The position numbers and the translations under genes were made by a program. From Cylicocyclus nassatus (lineage: Eukaryota; Nematoda; Chromadorea; Rhabditida; Strongylidae): 64,000 nt of DNA. How positions within the stretch are numbered: position 1 is the first letter of the stretch; each line of letters opens with the position of its first letter. The notes under the pieces were generated by a model, which worked only from the letters and a program-made list of their open reading frames with translations, was not told the origin of the DNA and did not search any database. Below, in pieces: positions 11,149-23,060 of the stretch. The DNA is taken from positions 47,512,941-47,576,940 of the forward strand of contig CATQJL010000112.1 of assembly GCA_958299035.1 (NCBI GenBank). Direction: 5' to 3'.

Positions 11149-11162
11149 TATATATATATATA

Positions 11163-12178
11163 TTAGGTCGTTCCGAAAGTAATGTCGCTTTTTTCGAAAA
11201 AACGCCACTATTCATGGAATCAACGATTTCAAGAGATCTTAGGAGCATTTGATGCAGCATTTCATCCTCTTTCTAAAGTTTTTAATTCCACTGCATAATA
11301 ATGAGCTCTCCAAAAATTACCAAAATCTGCGACTCATGCTTTTTGCCATGGTCAAGTTCGGCTATTTTTCTAAACTTTTGTACCTAATCTCCGAAAAAGT
11401 ACAAGTAACAGGTAGATAGAGCAAGCACTATAAAACACAGAGTAATTTTTCCTTTTCCTTAGCTTGCTTCTCAGGGTTTCTACAATCACTTTCTCAATGC
11501 CATCAAATTCCATATTTAGTCAAGTCAAACCTCACAGAACAACAACCGGCAAGCGACTCGGGTGCCATTCGATGCAGCTTTTTCTCCTCTTTCTAGCGGT
11601 CGTTTTTTGTTGCCAATTCATCAAGTTTTCCGGGATAAAATCATCATAATTCAACTTTTCCAAGGCACCCCAAGGTGTGCCCGAAATTTCCAAAAGTGGC
11701 TAAACCGAAGCGGTGAATGCTCGTTTGGTTTGTAAAATTGTTGCCAAACCATAATCCATCTTTGTAAGTTCCAAAATCCGAAGATTCATTGGTGTTTGAT
11801 GCATTTGTGTCTGAGACGAGCCTGCCAAAATTCGGTGGTTCCATCAAAAAATCTGTACAAAAATTATGACGAGGTTTGGAAAGTAAAAAAAAGTTGTGCT
11901 GTTTCCTGTAGGGTTTGCTCCATCCATCCATTACTTGGGCTCCTTCTGAGATTTGTTATAAAATTTTAGAAAAATTGTGAAACTTGGCCATCTCAAAAAG
12001 CATAGGTCGCAGATTTCGACTCTTTTCTGGAAGCTCATTGACTGTATTGCAACAGCTTCATAACCATTACAAAGAGAATGAAATGCTGCATCAAATGCTG
12101 CCAGAATCTCTTACATATCTTTGTTCCACGAGATGTGGCATACGTTTGAAAAAAGCGACATTACTTTCGGAACGACCT

Positions 12179-12180
<2 letters not shown>
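11163..12180 (+). mobile_element. TTAGGTCGTTCC mariner-type MITE, copy C1
   Basis: Starts TTAGGTCGTTCCGAAAGTAA and ends with the inverse (last bases decayed to CCTTA), in TA repeats. About 1.0 kb, with partial internal inverted similarity and no transposase frame. A related copy in opposite orientation is at 17994-19015. Confidence 0.85.
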
Positions 12181-12208
<28 letters not shown>

Positions 12209-12209
<1 letters not shown>

Positions 12210-12940
12210 TAGGTTGTCCCGAAAGTTCGTTCGCACCATTTTCAAAAAATCATAACTTCTTTGCATCATAAGGATTTTGCGCAATTCAAATTTTATTAGA
12301 AAGCGTAACGCAAGTAGTTTCCAATAGTCTCCTGGTGACTTTCCGGCATGTTCAGATTGCAGAAACAAAAATGAAAGAACGAGAACATCCAAAAATCGGA
12401 ATTTTTGAGCAAAAATTCTAAAAATCTAGAAACTGCGCGATAAAATCCAGAAAAGCCATTATCATAATTTCTCTTATATTTGATTACTAAGTGAGTTAAG
12501 TTTGTGCTGATCGAGCTCTTCTTTCAAAAGTTATGATTTTTTGAAAAAAATGCCGAAAAATCACTTTCCTAAGAATTCTTAAGAAATTGATTTTTCGTCA
12601 TTTTTTTTTCAAAAAATCACAACTTTTGAAAGAAGAGCTCGATCAGCACAAACTTAACTCAGTTAGTAATCAAATATAAGAAAAATTATGATAATGGCTT
12701 TTCTGAATTTTATCGCGCAGTTTCTAGATTTTTAGAATTTTTGCTCAAAAATTCCGATTTTTGAATGTTCTCGTTCTTTCATTTTTGTCTCTGCAATCTG
12801 AACATGATGGAAAGTCAACAGAGAACTATTAAAAACTACATGCTTTACGCTTTCTAATAAAATTTAAATTGTGCAAAATCGTTATGATGCAAAGAAGTTA
12901 TGATTTTTTGAAAATGGTGCGAACGAACTTTCGGGACAAC

Positions 12941-12944
<4 letters not shown>
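12209..12944. mobile_element. TTAGGTTGTCCC foldback MITE, copy D1
   Basis: The termini are TTAGGTTGTCCCGAAAGTTC and its inverse. Both halves mirror each other almost to a centre near 12570-12600, so the whole 736-bp unit can fold back. There is no coding capacity. Three further copies follow. Confidence 0.9.
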
Positions 12945-12976
<32 letters not shown>

Positions 12977-12979
<3 letters not shown>

Positions 12980-13655
12980 GGTGTCCCAAAAAGATGTGCA
13001 CACTGTTTGATTTTGAATAACTCTCTTATTATGAGGTCTTTCGAGAAGCGGTAAGCGCCATTTTGTAGAGCTAGCTTCAACTTAGATTTACATTATAGAG
13101 CAAATCACCGACCACTCTTCATTGCTGTAGGATTACGGTAGAAACTTGGAACATATGGTGTCAATGTGGAAAAGCTGCCGTTTCAAAAATTTTCAATAAA
13201 ATGTGAAAACTTGTATAATAGGGTTTTTATGGACGCTGAGTTCAATACTCAACTATTCACAAGATTGCAAAGCTTTTTAAACGGTGTAATCGCACTTTTT
13301 AAGAACATTGAAAAAATGGCCGCTACCTCTTACCTGGCATAATTCTTCAATGAAGCATCATAACAAGTTGGGAACTTTACAATTATAATCAGCAACTCTA
13401 AATAGCCTAGTGTAAAAGTTTTAAGGTTGTTTTGTTTCCTTTCTGAGGCAAAATACGGCATTTCATGGCCCAAAACCCTCTTTCAAGTTATTACCGTAAT
13501 CCTACAGTAATGAAGAGTGGTCGGTGATTTGCTCCATAATGTAAATCTAAGTTGAAGCTAGCTCTACAAAATGGCGCTTACCGCTTCTCGAAAGTCCTCA
13601 TAATAAGAGAGTAATTCAAAATCAAACAGTGTGCACATCTTTTTGGGACACCCTG
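12977..13655. mobile_element. CAGGGTGTCCC MITE, copy B3
   Basis: Same termini and same 679-bp length as B1 and B2 but clearly diverged from them in sequence, so an older or separate insertion. Confidence 0.9.
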
Positions 13656-13670
13656 TATATATATATATAT

Positions 13671-14032
13671 CAGTGGCGTACCCAGGATTTCGGCTCGGGG
13701 GGGGGGGGGCGACAAAAAAAATTTTCTAAAGAAGGTGCGTGGCGTTAGCCACGCACTCCGAAAAAATTTTTGGGGTGCTTCTCAAAACTTTTGCGGGTCC
13801 CCGACCCCTAAAATCCATAAAAAGGGGGCGTGGCGTCAGCCACGCCCCCGAAAAAAATTTTTACAAAGCTAATTTGAATTTTTAAAAATTTTTAAAAATT
13901 ATTTTAATTATTTACCACTTGCACATTTTTATAACCCATATAAGTAACTTTCAAAAATTTCGCGACCCATTCTCGGGGGGGGGGCGCGCGCCCCCCCCCC
14001 CGCGCCCCCCCCCCCCCCTCGGTACGCCACTG
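13671..14032. mobile_element. CAGTGGCGTACC MITE with G/C tracts, copy E
   Basis: Starts CAGTGGCGTACC and ends GGTACGCCACTG, in TA context, 362 bp. It carries long G and C homopolymer runs inside both ends (13697-13709 and about 13975-14018) and a GTGGCGT(T/C)AGCCACGC motif twice. The superfamily is not assigned. Confidence 0.85.
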
Positions 14033-14047
14033 ATATATATATATATA

Positions 14048-14781
14048 TTAGGTTGAACCGAAAGTTCGTTCGCACTATTTTCAAAAAAATCATAACTTCT
14101 TTCCCTCACGATGATTTTGCGCAGTTTAAGTTTCATTAGAAAGCGTTAAGCATGTAGTTTCCAATTGTTTCCTGGCGATTTCCAGCATGTTCAGATTGCA
14201 GAGATAAAAATGAAATGACGAAAACATCCGAAATTCGGAATTTTTGAGAAACAATTCCAAAAATCTAGAGACTGTGCGATAAAATCTAGAAAAGCCATTA
14301 TCCTAATTTTTCTTATATTTGATTATTAACTGAGTCAAGTTTGTGCTGATCGAGCTCTTCTTTCAAAGTTATGATTTTTTGAAAAAAATTCCGAAAAATC
14401 ACTTTCCTAAGAATTTCTAAGAAATTGATTTTTTGGCATTTTTTTCAAAAATTCATAACTTTTGAAAGAAGAGCTCGATCAGCACAAACTTAACTCAGTT
14501 AGTAATCAAATATAAGAAAAATTGGGATAATGGCTTTCCTGGATTTTATCGCGCAGTTGCTAGATTTTTGGAACTGCTTCTCAAAAATTCCGAATTTCGG
14601 ATGTTTTCGTCCTTTCATTTTTATCTCTGCAATCTGAACATGCTGGAAAGCCTCCGGGGGGACTATTAAAAACTACATGCTTTACGCTTTCTAATAAAGT
14701 CTAAATTGCGCAAAATCGTCGTGACGGAGAGAAGTTATGACTTTTTGAAAATGGTGCGAACGAACTTTCGGTTCAACCTAA
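14048..14781. mobile_element. TTAGGTTGAACC foldback MITE, copy D2
   Basis: TIR variant TTAGGTTGAACCGAAAGTTC at both ends, 734 bp, full-length foldback like D1. TA repeats flank it. Confidence 0.9.
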
Positions 14782-14801
14782 TATATATATACAGGGTGTC
14801 C

Positions 14802-15466
14802 CAAAAAGATGTGCACACTGTTTGATCGTTAATAACTCTCTTGCTTTCATGTCTTTTGCCGAGCTTGAGGTACCATTCTATAGAGCGAGGTTCAACTTAG
14901 ATTTACAGTATGGAGCGAATCACTAATCACTTTTCATTACTGTAGGATCACGGTAAGAACTCTCAGCATACAGCGTTACTGTGGAAAAGCCTTTTGATGA
15001 AATAACTTCGAAAAAATCTGAAAAATTGTGTAACAAGGTTTTCTGGCGTGCTGATTTTACTCAAAACTTTCCACCAGTTTTTCGAGCTTTCTTGATTGCG
15101 TATTCACATTTCTAACAAATACTGGAAAATCAGTTGTTGTCTGTTGTCTAAATCTTATATAACTCATGAAAGATACAGTGTACTGACGTGCAATTTTCAT
15201 ATTAGAATTACCAACTTCGATTGACCCAGTTTGTGAGTTTCTGGCTTGTTTGGCTTTTTTCTGAGGCAAAAGACTGCTTCCAATGGCTCAAAATCCTTTC
15301 CGAAATCCCTACCGTGATCCTACAGTAATGAAGAGCTGTTTAGAAATCGCTCCATACCGTAAATCTAAGTTGAACCTCGCTCTAAAGAATGGTACCTCAA
15401 GCTTGGCAAAAAAGCAAGAGAGTTATTAACACTCAAACAGTGTGCATATCTTTTTGGGACACCCTG
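14802..15466. mobile_element. CAGGGTGTCCC MITE, copy B4
   Basis: Same termini as B1-B3, 665 bp, diverged in its centre. Only a TATA-type spacer separates it from the next element. Confidence 0.9.
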
Positions 15467-15470
15467 TATA

Positions 15471-16490
15471 TTAGGTCGTTCCAAAAGTTCTTTCCGTTTT
15501 TTCAACCTACCATAAAAACACGTTAATGAAGGTAGGGAAACACTTCAGGCACTATCCGATGCATCTTTTCTTCCCCTTTTCAGATAACATATTTTTGTGC
15601 CGCTTGCTCTTGTGGTCAGTGAGATGATGACCGAAATTTCGAACCCATGGTTTTTACCATGTCTAACTTTGGCAATTTTTCACAACCTTCTTTTTTGACT
15701 TTTGGGAAAGCTTTGATAGCAGTCAGATAGGGTAAACAAAGTGCAATTTAATGTTATTTTTTGGCAATCTCAGTTGGCTTCTCAGTATTTTTTGAGATAA
15801 CTTTTCCAGAAGTCTTCACTTTTTTCGAAGTCACAAAACACACAAACGCTCCAAACATTAACAAATCTTCGGATTTCGACACTTTCAGGAGTCGTTTATG
15901 ATTGTACACTATTTTTACAGAGTAACTGAGTGTTTACCGCTTCGAAATTCAAGATTTCGCATTTCACGCGTACACCCTTAGACAGGTTCAAAATCAAGAA
16001 TTATGGAAATTTTATCGCCAAAAACTCCCACAAATTGGGAAGAAAAATACTCAATAGAAAGAGGAAAAAAAGCTGCATCGAATGACACCTTAGTTGTGCG
16101 CCGTTTTATGTTCTATGGTTCTTAGCATCACCAAAAGTGGAATTTGATAGCATCAGAAAAATAATTCTAAAAATGTTTTGAGGCTAGCTAGAGATACCGA
16201 AAAATTGCATAATATTGCACTTTGCTTACTCTATCTGACTGCTATTAAAGCTTTTCCAAAAGTCAAAAAAGAAGATGTGAAAAATTGCCAAACTTGGACA
16301 TGGTAAAAACCATAGGTCCGAAATTTCGGTCATTATCTCACTAATCACAAGAGCGAGCGGCACAGGAATATGACTGTTGAAAAGAGGAAGAAAAATTGCG
16401 TCGGATAGTGCCTGAAGCGTTTCCTTTTCTTCGTTCCACGTGTTCTTATGATATGTTGAAAAAACGGAAAGAACTTTCGGAACGACCTAA
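15471..16490. mobile_element. TTAGGTCGTTCC mariner-type MITE, copy C3
   Basis: Starts TTAGGTCGTTCCAAAAGTTC and ends with the inverse, 1020 bp, with long internal inverted similarity. The interior is related to C1 but the sub-terminal sequence differs, so it is a separate subfamily. Confidence 0.85.
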
Positions 16491-16500
16491 TATATATATA

Positions 16501-17223
16501 TTAGGTTGAACCGAAAGTTCTGTCGCACCATTTTCAAAAAATCATAACTTCTTTCGCTCACGGCTATTTTGCGCAATTCAAATTTTATCTGAAAGCGTAA
16601 AGCATGTAGTTTCCAAAATCTCCCTAGGAAGTTTCCGACATGCTCAGGTGGAGAGATAAAAATGAAAGAACGAGATCATCCAAAATGCGGAATTTTTAAG
16701 CAAGAATTCTAGAAATTCAGAAACAGTGTGATAAAATCCAAAAAAGCCATTATCCTAATTTTTCTTACATTTGGTTACTATCTGAGTCAAGTTTGTGCTG
16801 ATCGAGCCCTTCTTTCAAAAGTTATGATTTTTTGAAAAATAATGCCGAAAAATCAATTTCCTAAGAATTCTTAAGAAATGGATTTTTTGGCATTTTTTTC
16901 AAAAATTCGTAACTTCTAAAAGAAGACCTCAATAAGCACAAACTTGACTGAGATAGTAATCAAATGTAAGAAAAATTAGGATAATGGTCTTTCTGAAATT
17001 AATCGCACTGTTTCTGAATTTCTAGAATTCTTGCTTAAAAATTCCGAATTTCGGATGTTTTCGCTCTTTCATTTTTATCTCTGCAATCTGAACAGCCAGG
17101 GAACTATTGGAAACTACATGCTTTACGCTTTCTAATAAAATGTTAAATTGCCCAAAATCGTTATGATGCAAAGAACTTATGATTTTTTGAAAATGGTGCG
17201 AACGAACTTTCGGGACAACCTAA
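16501..17223. mobile_element. Chimeric-ended foldback MITE, copy D3
   Basis: The left end has the GAACC terminus variant (TTAGGTTGAACCGAAAGTTC) and the right end the TCCC variant (TTAGGTTGTCCCGAAAGTTC, inverted). The two ends come from different subfamilies. 723 bp, foldback, no coding capacity. Confidence 0.85.
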
Positions 17224-17235
17224 TATATATATATA

Positions 17236-17971
17236 TTAGGTTGAACCGAAAGTTCGTTCGCATCATTTTCAAAAAATCATAACTTCTTTCCATCACGACG
17301 ATTTTGCGCAATTTAAGTTTTATTAGAAAGCGTTAAGCATGTAGTTTCCAACAGTCCCCTGGCGACTTTTTCAGCATGTTCAGATTGGAGAGATAAAAAT
17401 GAAAGAATGAAAACATCCAGAATTCGGAATTTTTGAGAAACAATTCCAAAAATCTAGAAACTGCGCGATAAAATCCAGAAAAGCCATTATCCTAATTTTT
17501 CTTATATTTGATTACTAACTGAGTTAAGTTTGTGCTGATCGAGCTCTTCTTTCAAAAGTTATGATTTTTTGAAAAAAAATGCCGAAAAATCAGTTTCTTA
17601 GGATTTCTTAGGAAAGTGATTTTTCGAAATTTTTTTCAAAAAATCATATCTTTTGAAAGAAGAACTTGATCAGCACAAACTCAACTCAGTTAGTAATCAA
17701 ATATAAGAAAAATTAGGATAATGGCTTTTCTGGATTTTATCGCGCAGTTTCTAGATTTTTGGAATTGTTTCTCAAAAATTCCGAATTCTGGATGTTTTCA
17801 TTCTTTCATTTTTATCTCTCCAATCTGAACATGCTGGAAAGTCGCCAGGGGACTGTTGGAAACTACATGCTTAACGCTTTCTAATAAAACTTAAATTGCG
17901 CAAAATCGTCGTGAAGGAAAGAAGTTATGATTTTTTGAAAATGGTGCGAACGAACTTTCGGTTCAACCTAA
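17236..17971. mobile_element. TTAGGTTGAACC foldback MITE, copy D4
   Basis: 736 bp, GAACC-variant ends, foldback. It is separated from D3 by only a dozen bases of TA repeat. Confidence 0.9.
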
Positions 17972-17993
17972 TATATATATATGTATATATATA

Positions 17994-19015
17994 TAAGGTC
18001 GTTCCGAAAGTAATGTCGCTTTTTTCAAACGTATGCCACATCTCGTGGAAGAAAGATGTGTAAGAGATTCTGGTAATTTTGGATGCAGCATTTCATTCTC
18101 TTTCCAAAGGCTATGGAGATGTTGCAATACATTCAATGAGCTTCCAGAAAAGAGTCAAAATCTGCGACCTATACTTTTTGAGATGGCCAAGTTTCACAAT
18201 TTTTCTAAAATTTTATAACAAACCTCAGAAGGAGTCCAAGTAATGGATGGATGGAGCAAACCCTACAGGAAACAGCACAACTTTTTTCTACTTTCTAGAG
18301 CTCGTCATAATTTTTGTACAGATTTTTTGATGGAACCACCGAATTTTAGCAGATTCGTCTCAGACACAAGTGCATCAAACGCCAACAGGTCTCCGGATTT
18401 TGAAACTTACAAAGATGGATTATGGTTTGGCAACAATTTTACAGACCAAACGAGCATTCACCGCTTTGGTTTAGCAACTTTCGAAATTTTCGGGTACACC
18501 TTGGTGTGCCTTGGAAATATTGAATTATGATGATTTTACCCCGGAAAACTTGATGAATTGGCAACAAAAAGCAATCGCTGGAAAGAGGAGAAAAAGCTGC
18601 ATCGAATGACACTTGAATCGCTTGCCGATTGTTGTTCTGTGAGGTTCGACTTGACTAAATATGGAATTTGATGGCATTGAGAAACTGATTGTACAAACTC
18701 TGAGAAGCAAGCGAAGGAAAAGAAAAACTTATTCTGTGTTCTTTAGTGTTTGCTCTATCTACCTGCCACTTGTACTTTTTCGGAGATTAGGTACAAAAAT
18801 TTAGAAAAATAGGCCGAACTTGACCATGGCAAAAAGCACGAGTAACAGATTTTGGTAATTTTTCGAGAGCTTATTAAGCATTATGCAGTGAAATTGCAAC
18901 CACTAGAAAGAGGATGAAATGCTGCATCGAATGCTTTCAAGATCTTTCGGAAATGTTGATTCCACGAATAGTGGCGTTCATTCGAAAAAAGCGACATTAT
19001 TTTCGGAACGACCTA
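17994..19015 (-). mobile_element. TTAGGTCGTTCC mariner-type MITE, copy C2 (inverted)
   Basis: Reverse-oriented relative of C1 with the same terminal and internal sequence and similar length. The left terminus is decayed (TAAGGTCG), as is the corresponding end of C1. Confidence 0.85.
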
Positions 19016-19031
19016 ATGTATACACCTAATA

Positions 19032-19701
19032 CAGGGTGTCTCAAAATAATGTGCACACTGTTTGATGTTGATAACTCTCTTATTATGAGGTCTTTCGAGA
19101 AGCGGTAAGCGTCATTTTGTAGAGCTGGCTTCATCTTAGATTTACAGTATAGAGCGAATCACCGACTTCTCTTCATTACTGTAGGATTACGGTAGAAACT
19201 TGGAACATATGCTGTCACTGTGGAAAAAGCTGCCGTTTAAAGTTTTTTCAAAAAGATGTGAAAACTTGTGTAATAGGGTTTTTAGGGACGCTGAGTTCAA
19301 TACTCAATTATTCTCGGGATTGCGAAGCTTTCTAAACGGTGTAACCTATTTTTTAGGAACATTGAAAAGATGACCGCTACTGCCTACCTGGCATAACTCT
19401 TCAGTAAAGCACCATAATAAGTTGGAAACTTTACAGTTAGAATCAGCAACTCTAATTGGCCTAGTGTAAAAGTTTTCAGGCTGTTTTGATTCCTTTCTGA
19501 GGCAAAATATGGCCTTTCATGGCTCAAAACCCTCTTTCAAGTTTCTACCGTAATCTTAGAGTAACGGAGAAGGATGGACGATCCGCTCTATATGTAAATT
19601 TGAGTTGAAGCCAGCTCTAAAAAATGGCGCTTACCGCTTCTCGAAAGACCTCATAATCAGAGAGTTATTGACAATCAAACAATGTGCACATTATTTTGGG
19701 A
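19032..19701. mobile_element. CAGGGTGTC MITE, copy B5, right end clipped
   Basis: The left end is CAGGGTGTCTC. The right end stops at TTTTGGGA and runs straight into TA repeat, so about nine terminal bases are missing. It most resembles B3 internally. Confidence 0.85.
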
Positions 19702-19709
19702 TATATATA

Positions 19710-20140
19710 TTAGGTTGGCACGAAAGTTCTTGCGTAATTCAAACAAAATTCAATAACTTCTCAAAGGCTAAACCTAAATTCACATTCTTATATGCTAAAA
19801 ATATTAGAAGCCTTACGCTTCATGATGGATGTTCAAGCATAAGATTCCATGAGCTGGACATCAAGAACGATGCTCTCGAATATGGGGCTTCAAATTTCGC
19901 GATTTTGAGTTTGGTGCCAAAAATCGCAGAGTGCCGCTAGCTAGCCGAAAAAAATCTGTAGAATTTACTTACACAGCAAAAGTCCATGTGTTACTTTGGA
20001 AGGCTTTGATCATGCACGGTGAAGCAAAAACAAAAAATTCATGAAATATGTCATTTTCGTAATTCTTTGGATCTTCCAAAACCTTTCAAATTATAAAGTC
20101 TGACTTCGCAATCACTTGACCTCTTGGAAAATGCTATGAT
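19710..20140 (+). mobile_element. Single mariner-type terminus, partner end not found
   Basis: TTAGGTTGGCACGAAAGTTC begins at 19710 after TA repeats. No inverted partner was found within the window, so this is a truncated or deeply decayed element of uncertain right limit. No gene is visible. Confidence 0.45.
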
Positions 20141-20159
20141 CTAAAAGTTGAAACTAGCG

Positions 20160-21115
20160 TTTCTGACTCTGCACATCGCCGCGACTGTGCGTTGGGGTAA
20201 TTCACTGAAAACCCTTACTAAACGAGTAGATTTTGACTCTTCGGTGGTTTTTCGAATCTTTGTGGAATTTCCTCTCCAAATATCAAAATTGATCACGAAT
20301 AAATCTTTTGAACCAAGTTATGGATTTCCGACGGTTGCGTCAAGATTAACACGTCGGAGGCCTTCTTCCACCAGAATTAAAGGCAGTGTCACACCAAAAT
20401 TCAGTTGCCGAAATTTTTGCATTTTGCAAGCCTGTCGAACCATGTCTAGCACTGTATGGGCTTAAAATTGCACGAAGTTCCCAAAACCCGTTTTCTGGAG
20501 GCTCCTCGGAAGCAACGTGGACGAGTTGTGCCTTCCAACTTCAGCCTCAGCCACAGTGGCAGCAACAGAGGGGAGGTGAATACCGAGTGGAAAGACATGT
20601 TCAGCGCAAGGGGGGAGACCGAAGGAGTCGTCCGCGCGTACCAAATCGCTCTCCGCGTACCACTTTGAGCGAATTTTTCTCAGCGTGGAGGGGGTCAAAC
20701 TGAGTGGGACTTGTTGCAATGGCCTATTTAGAGGTCCCTATATTAGAATATGTGAAGATCGGCGCGACCTCAACTTTGGTGAGGCACTGCCGTTAAGGGC
20801 TCAGTTGTTCGGGGTACGCAAGAGCAAAGTTATGCTTATACTTTACTTTACAGCTATCTCAGTTCTCAAATCTTGTATGCGTGCAGAGGATAGTCGCAGA
20901 AAGCTGTCACGAGAATCACAGCCATTTTTATCAAATGTTTTCAGTGATATCGTATTTCACTCTATAAAGAAATTGGTAGAATCTAACCAGTCTACAGTAA
21001 TCCATAGGGTTTTTCTGTTTCAATTTTGCATACATTTTTCAATCGTCGCAGCTCTATTGCTTTATTTCGAAGAATTATTGAACACTTAAATTGGCCCGTA
21101 TTCTGACCTGAACAT
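20160..21115 (+). repeat. Diverged duplication, copy 1 (occupied by a MITE)
   Basis: Apart from the MITE at 20381-20792, this matches 21830-22347 along its length (from CGCCGCGA... to ...GCCCGTATTCT) with roughly one change every few bases. After a good acceptor (CTTTACTTTACAG at about 20852-20864) both copies keep an open frame containing FSNLVCVQRIV, so the unit may derive from a gene exon. No family is recognised. Confidence 0.7.
20381..20792 (+). mobile_element. TTAA-flanked piggyBac-like MITE, copy 1
   Basis: The ends are AGGCAGTG and CACTGCCG with further TIR sequence (TCACACCAAA / TTTGGTGA), and TTAA lies on both sides (20377-20380 and 20793-20796). The paralogous site near 22027 lacks the insert and has a single TTGA, which shows both the insertion and the 4-bp TTAA duplication. 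TTAA targeting is characteristic of piggyBac. Several open frames cross the element but none looks like transposase. A second copy, oppositely oriented, is at 37763-38179. Confidence 0.9.
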
Positions 21116-21829
21116 GCATGTTTGAGAGTTTGTGTCCCTATGAATGTTGCAGATATACGGGTAAAAATGCTGTGAGCACAGCGAACAGAACCTGTAGAAC
21201 ATTTAAAGTTAAATTAGCTTCATTGGAAGTTTTCTATATATTTAGTAATTGACAGCGAGCTTGGCAAATGCGTGATTTAGGGTGCGAATGTGACTTCATA
21301 TCTCCTTGAAAAGTGCCAGGGGTGGAATCCAAGTAATCAGTTCAATGTAAGTTTGTCAGCTTCATGCATTAGTTCTGTAGGTAGATTAGGGTGTATGCCA
21401 AAATGAACGATAGTTGGAAGTAAGCATACTGTACTCTTGCGGTTTTCAATTTGCCGTGCATAAAGTGTTATTTTCCAAAGCTAAGCGTTCTTCAATGGAT
21501 TGAAAATGGTGTCGAACCGTAAGAATGGGCATACCGAGCTCCTAGCGTTTTTTCCAAATTCTTGAAAGTCGTAATAGCGTAAATATAAAATTTGAATACA
21601 TTTGATACGCAACGCACATGGCTGGCACGGAGGGCGTGCAGGATCCTCCAAAGACCCGCCGCTTCTTCTCTAGGTGCGCCTTTAGGAGGCAATAATCCCT
21701 TCGCGCCTACCTCGCGCTTATGTCGCACTTGTCTCGCACATACCTGCGATAGTTCGAATTGAAATTTCACAAGGATTCTAAAAACCATCAAATGTTTAGA
21801 TTTTGCTTCCACTTAAAGGGTTTTCATTG
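21116..21829. other. Intergenic, small dispersed repeats
   Basis: No gene. The section 21390-21570 shares phrases with 41485-41570 (TATGCCAA-ATGA-CGATAG) and with 43050-43125 (AAAATGGTGTCGAAC), indicating an old dispersed repeat. A GC-rich minus-strand open frame (21812-21492) has no recognisable domain. Confidence 0.5.
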
Positions 21830-22347
21830 AATCGCCGCGAGTGCGTTGGGATAAGTCACTGAAAACCCTTCCTGTGAGAGTGGATTCCAATTTTTTGGTG
21901 GTTTTCCGAATCTTTGAGAAATTTCTTTTCCAAATATCAACCCGATCCCGAGAAAATTTGAAAAAAGTTGTGGATTTCCAACTGTTTCGTCAAGATTAAT
22001 ACGTCGGAGGCCGTCTTCCACCAGAATTGAGGGCACAGTCGTTCGGGGTACGCATAATCGTTTATGCTAATACTTGCTTTAAACAGCTATTTCAATTCTC
22101 AAATCTTGTGTGCGTGCAGAGGATAGTCGTAGAAAGCTGTCAAAAAAATCACAACCGATTCTATAACCTCCTGTCAATGGTATTGTCTTCAGTCTTGGTA
22201 GAATTGGTAAAATTTAACTATTCTAGAGTAATTCATAGACTTTTTCTGTCATTTTGTATACGATGGTCAGTACCCCATCGCAGCTCTATAGAGTTTTTTC
22301 GGTTAATTATTGAGCACCACGATTAGCCCGTATTCTTGCCTGAGCAT
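21830..22347 (+). repeat. Diverged duplication, copy 2 (empty MITE site)
   Basis: Paralogue of 20160-21115 without the MITE. The empty target is AGAATTGAGGGC at about 22024-22034. The frame containing FSNLVCVQRIV stays open longer here, to about 22325. Confidence 0.7.
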
Positions 22348-22369
22348 GCTTTCAGCCCTCAAATGCCGA

Positions 22370-23060
22370 TATTATCGGTTCCCGAGTCTCCGAAATATTG
22401 ATTTCGTTGATTCCCGGGTGATCAAAACCTCAATTTCGTCGGTAGTCGAAGCATCGAGACCTCGATATTATTGACGCATAGATATTCAGAATAACGATGT
22501 GTGTCACTTGAAGCCTCCAAAAATCGGTTTTGTCGATTTTCTAGCCTCCGAGGATAACAATTCGGTCGATATTTTGACGTTCATAAAACGTATTTTTGGG
22601 CCAGGAGCCTGTACATTATTGATTTTATCGATTTCCAAGTCGTCAAGATATCGATTTTATTAACAAGTACTCAACATACTTTTTTTTACCAATTCTCGAG
22701 GCTCCAAAGTATCGATTATTTCGACTTTCGAACCTCCAAAATATCGATTTTATCGCTTCTCGAATGTCCAAAAACGGATTTTTGGTGCCTGAAGCTTGTA
22801 AAGTATTGATTTTGTTGAATCTCGAGTCCTCAAAATATCGATGTTATCAATTTTCGAGCTTCAAAATATGTATTTTTTTGATTTTCAAACTTTTGAAATG
22901 TTGTTTTCATCAGTTTTTGTGATCCATGCCAACATTTTTGTCGATTTTCGAGTTTCTGCAATACCGATTTTGATATTTCGAGGATTCAAGTAACAGAATT
23001 TAGTTATTTGAAAAGGCAATTTTTGGAAAATTTGCAGCAGTCAAAATATGAATTTTGTTG
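22370..23060. repeat. Degenerate TCGATTTT-type minisatellite
   Basis: Repeated phrases such as AATATCGATTTTATCGATTT, TCTCGAG and CCTCCAAA recur every roughly 30-45 bp with heavy divergence. No coding potential. Confidence 0.65.

Noticed and set aside
20386..20719. Open frames of 70-105 codons on both strands
   Set aside because: They lie inside the TTAA-flanked MITE, also appear mirrored at 37857-38174, and match no transposase.
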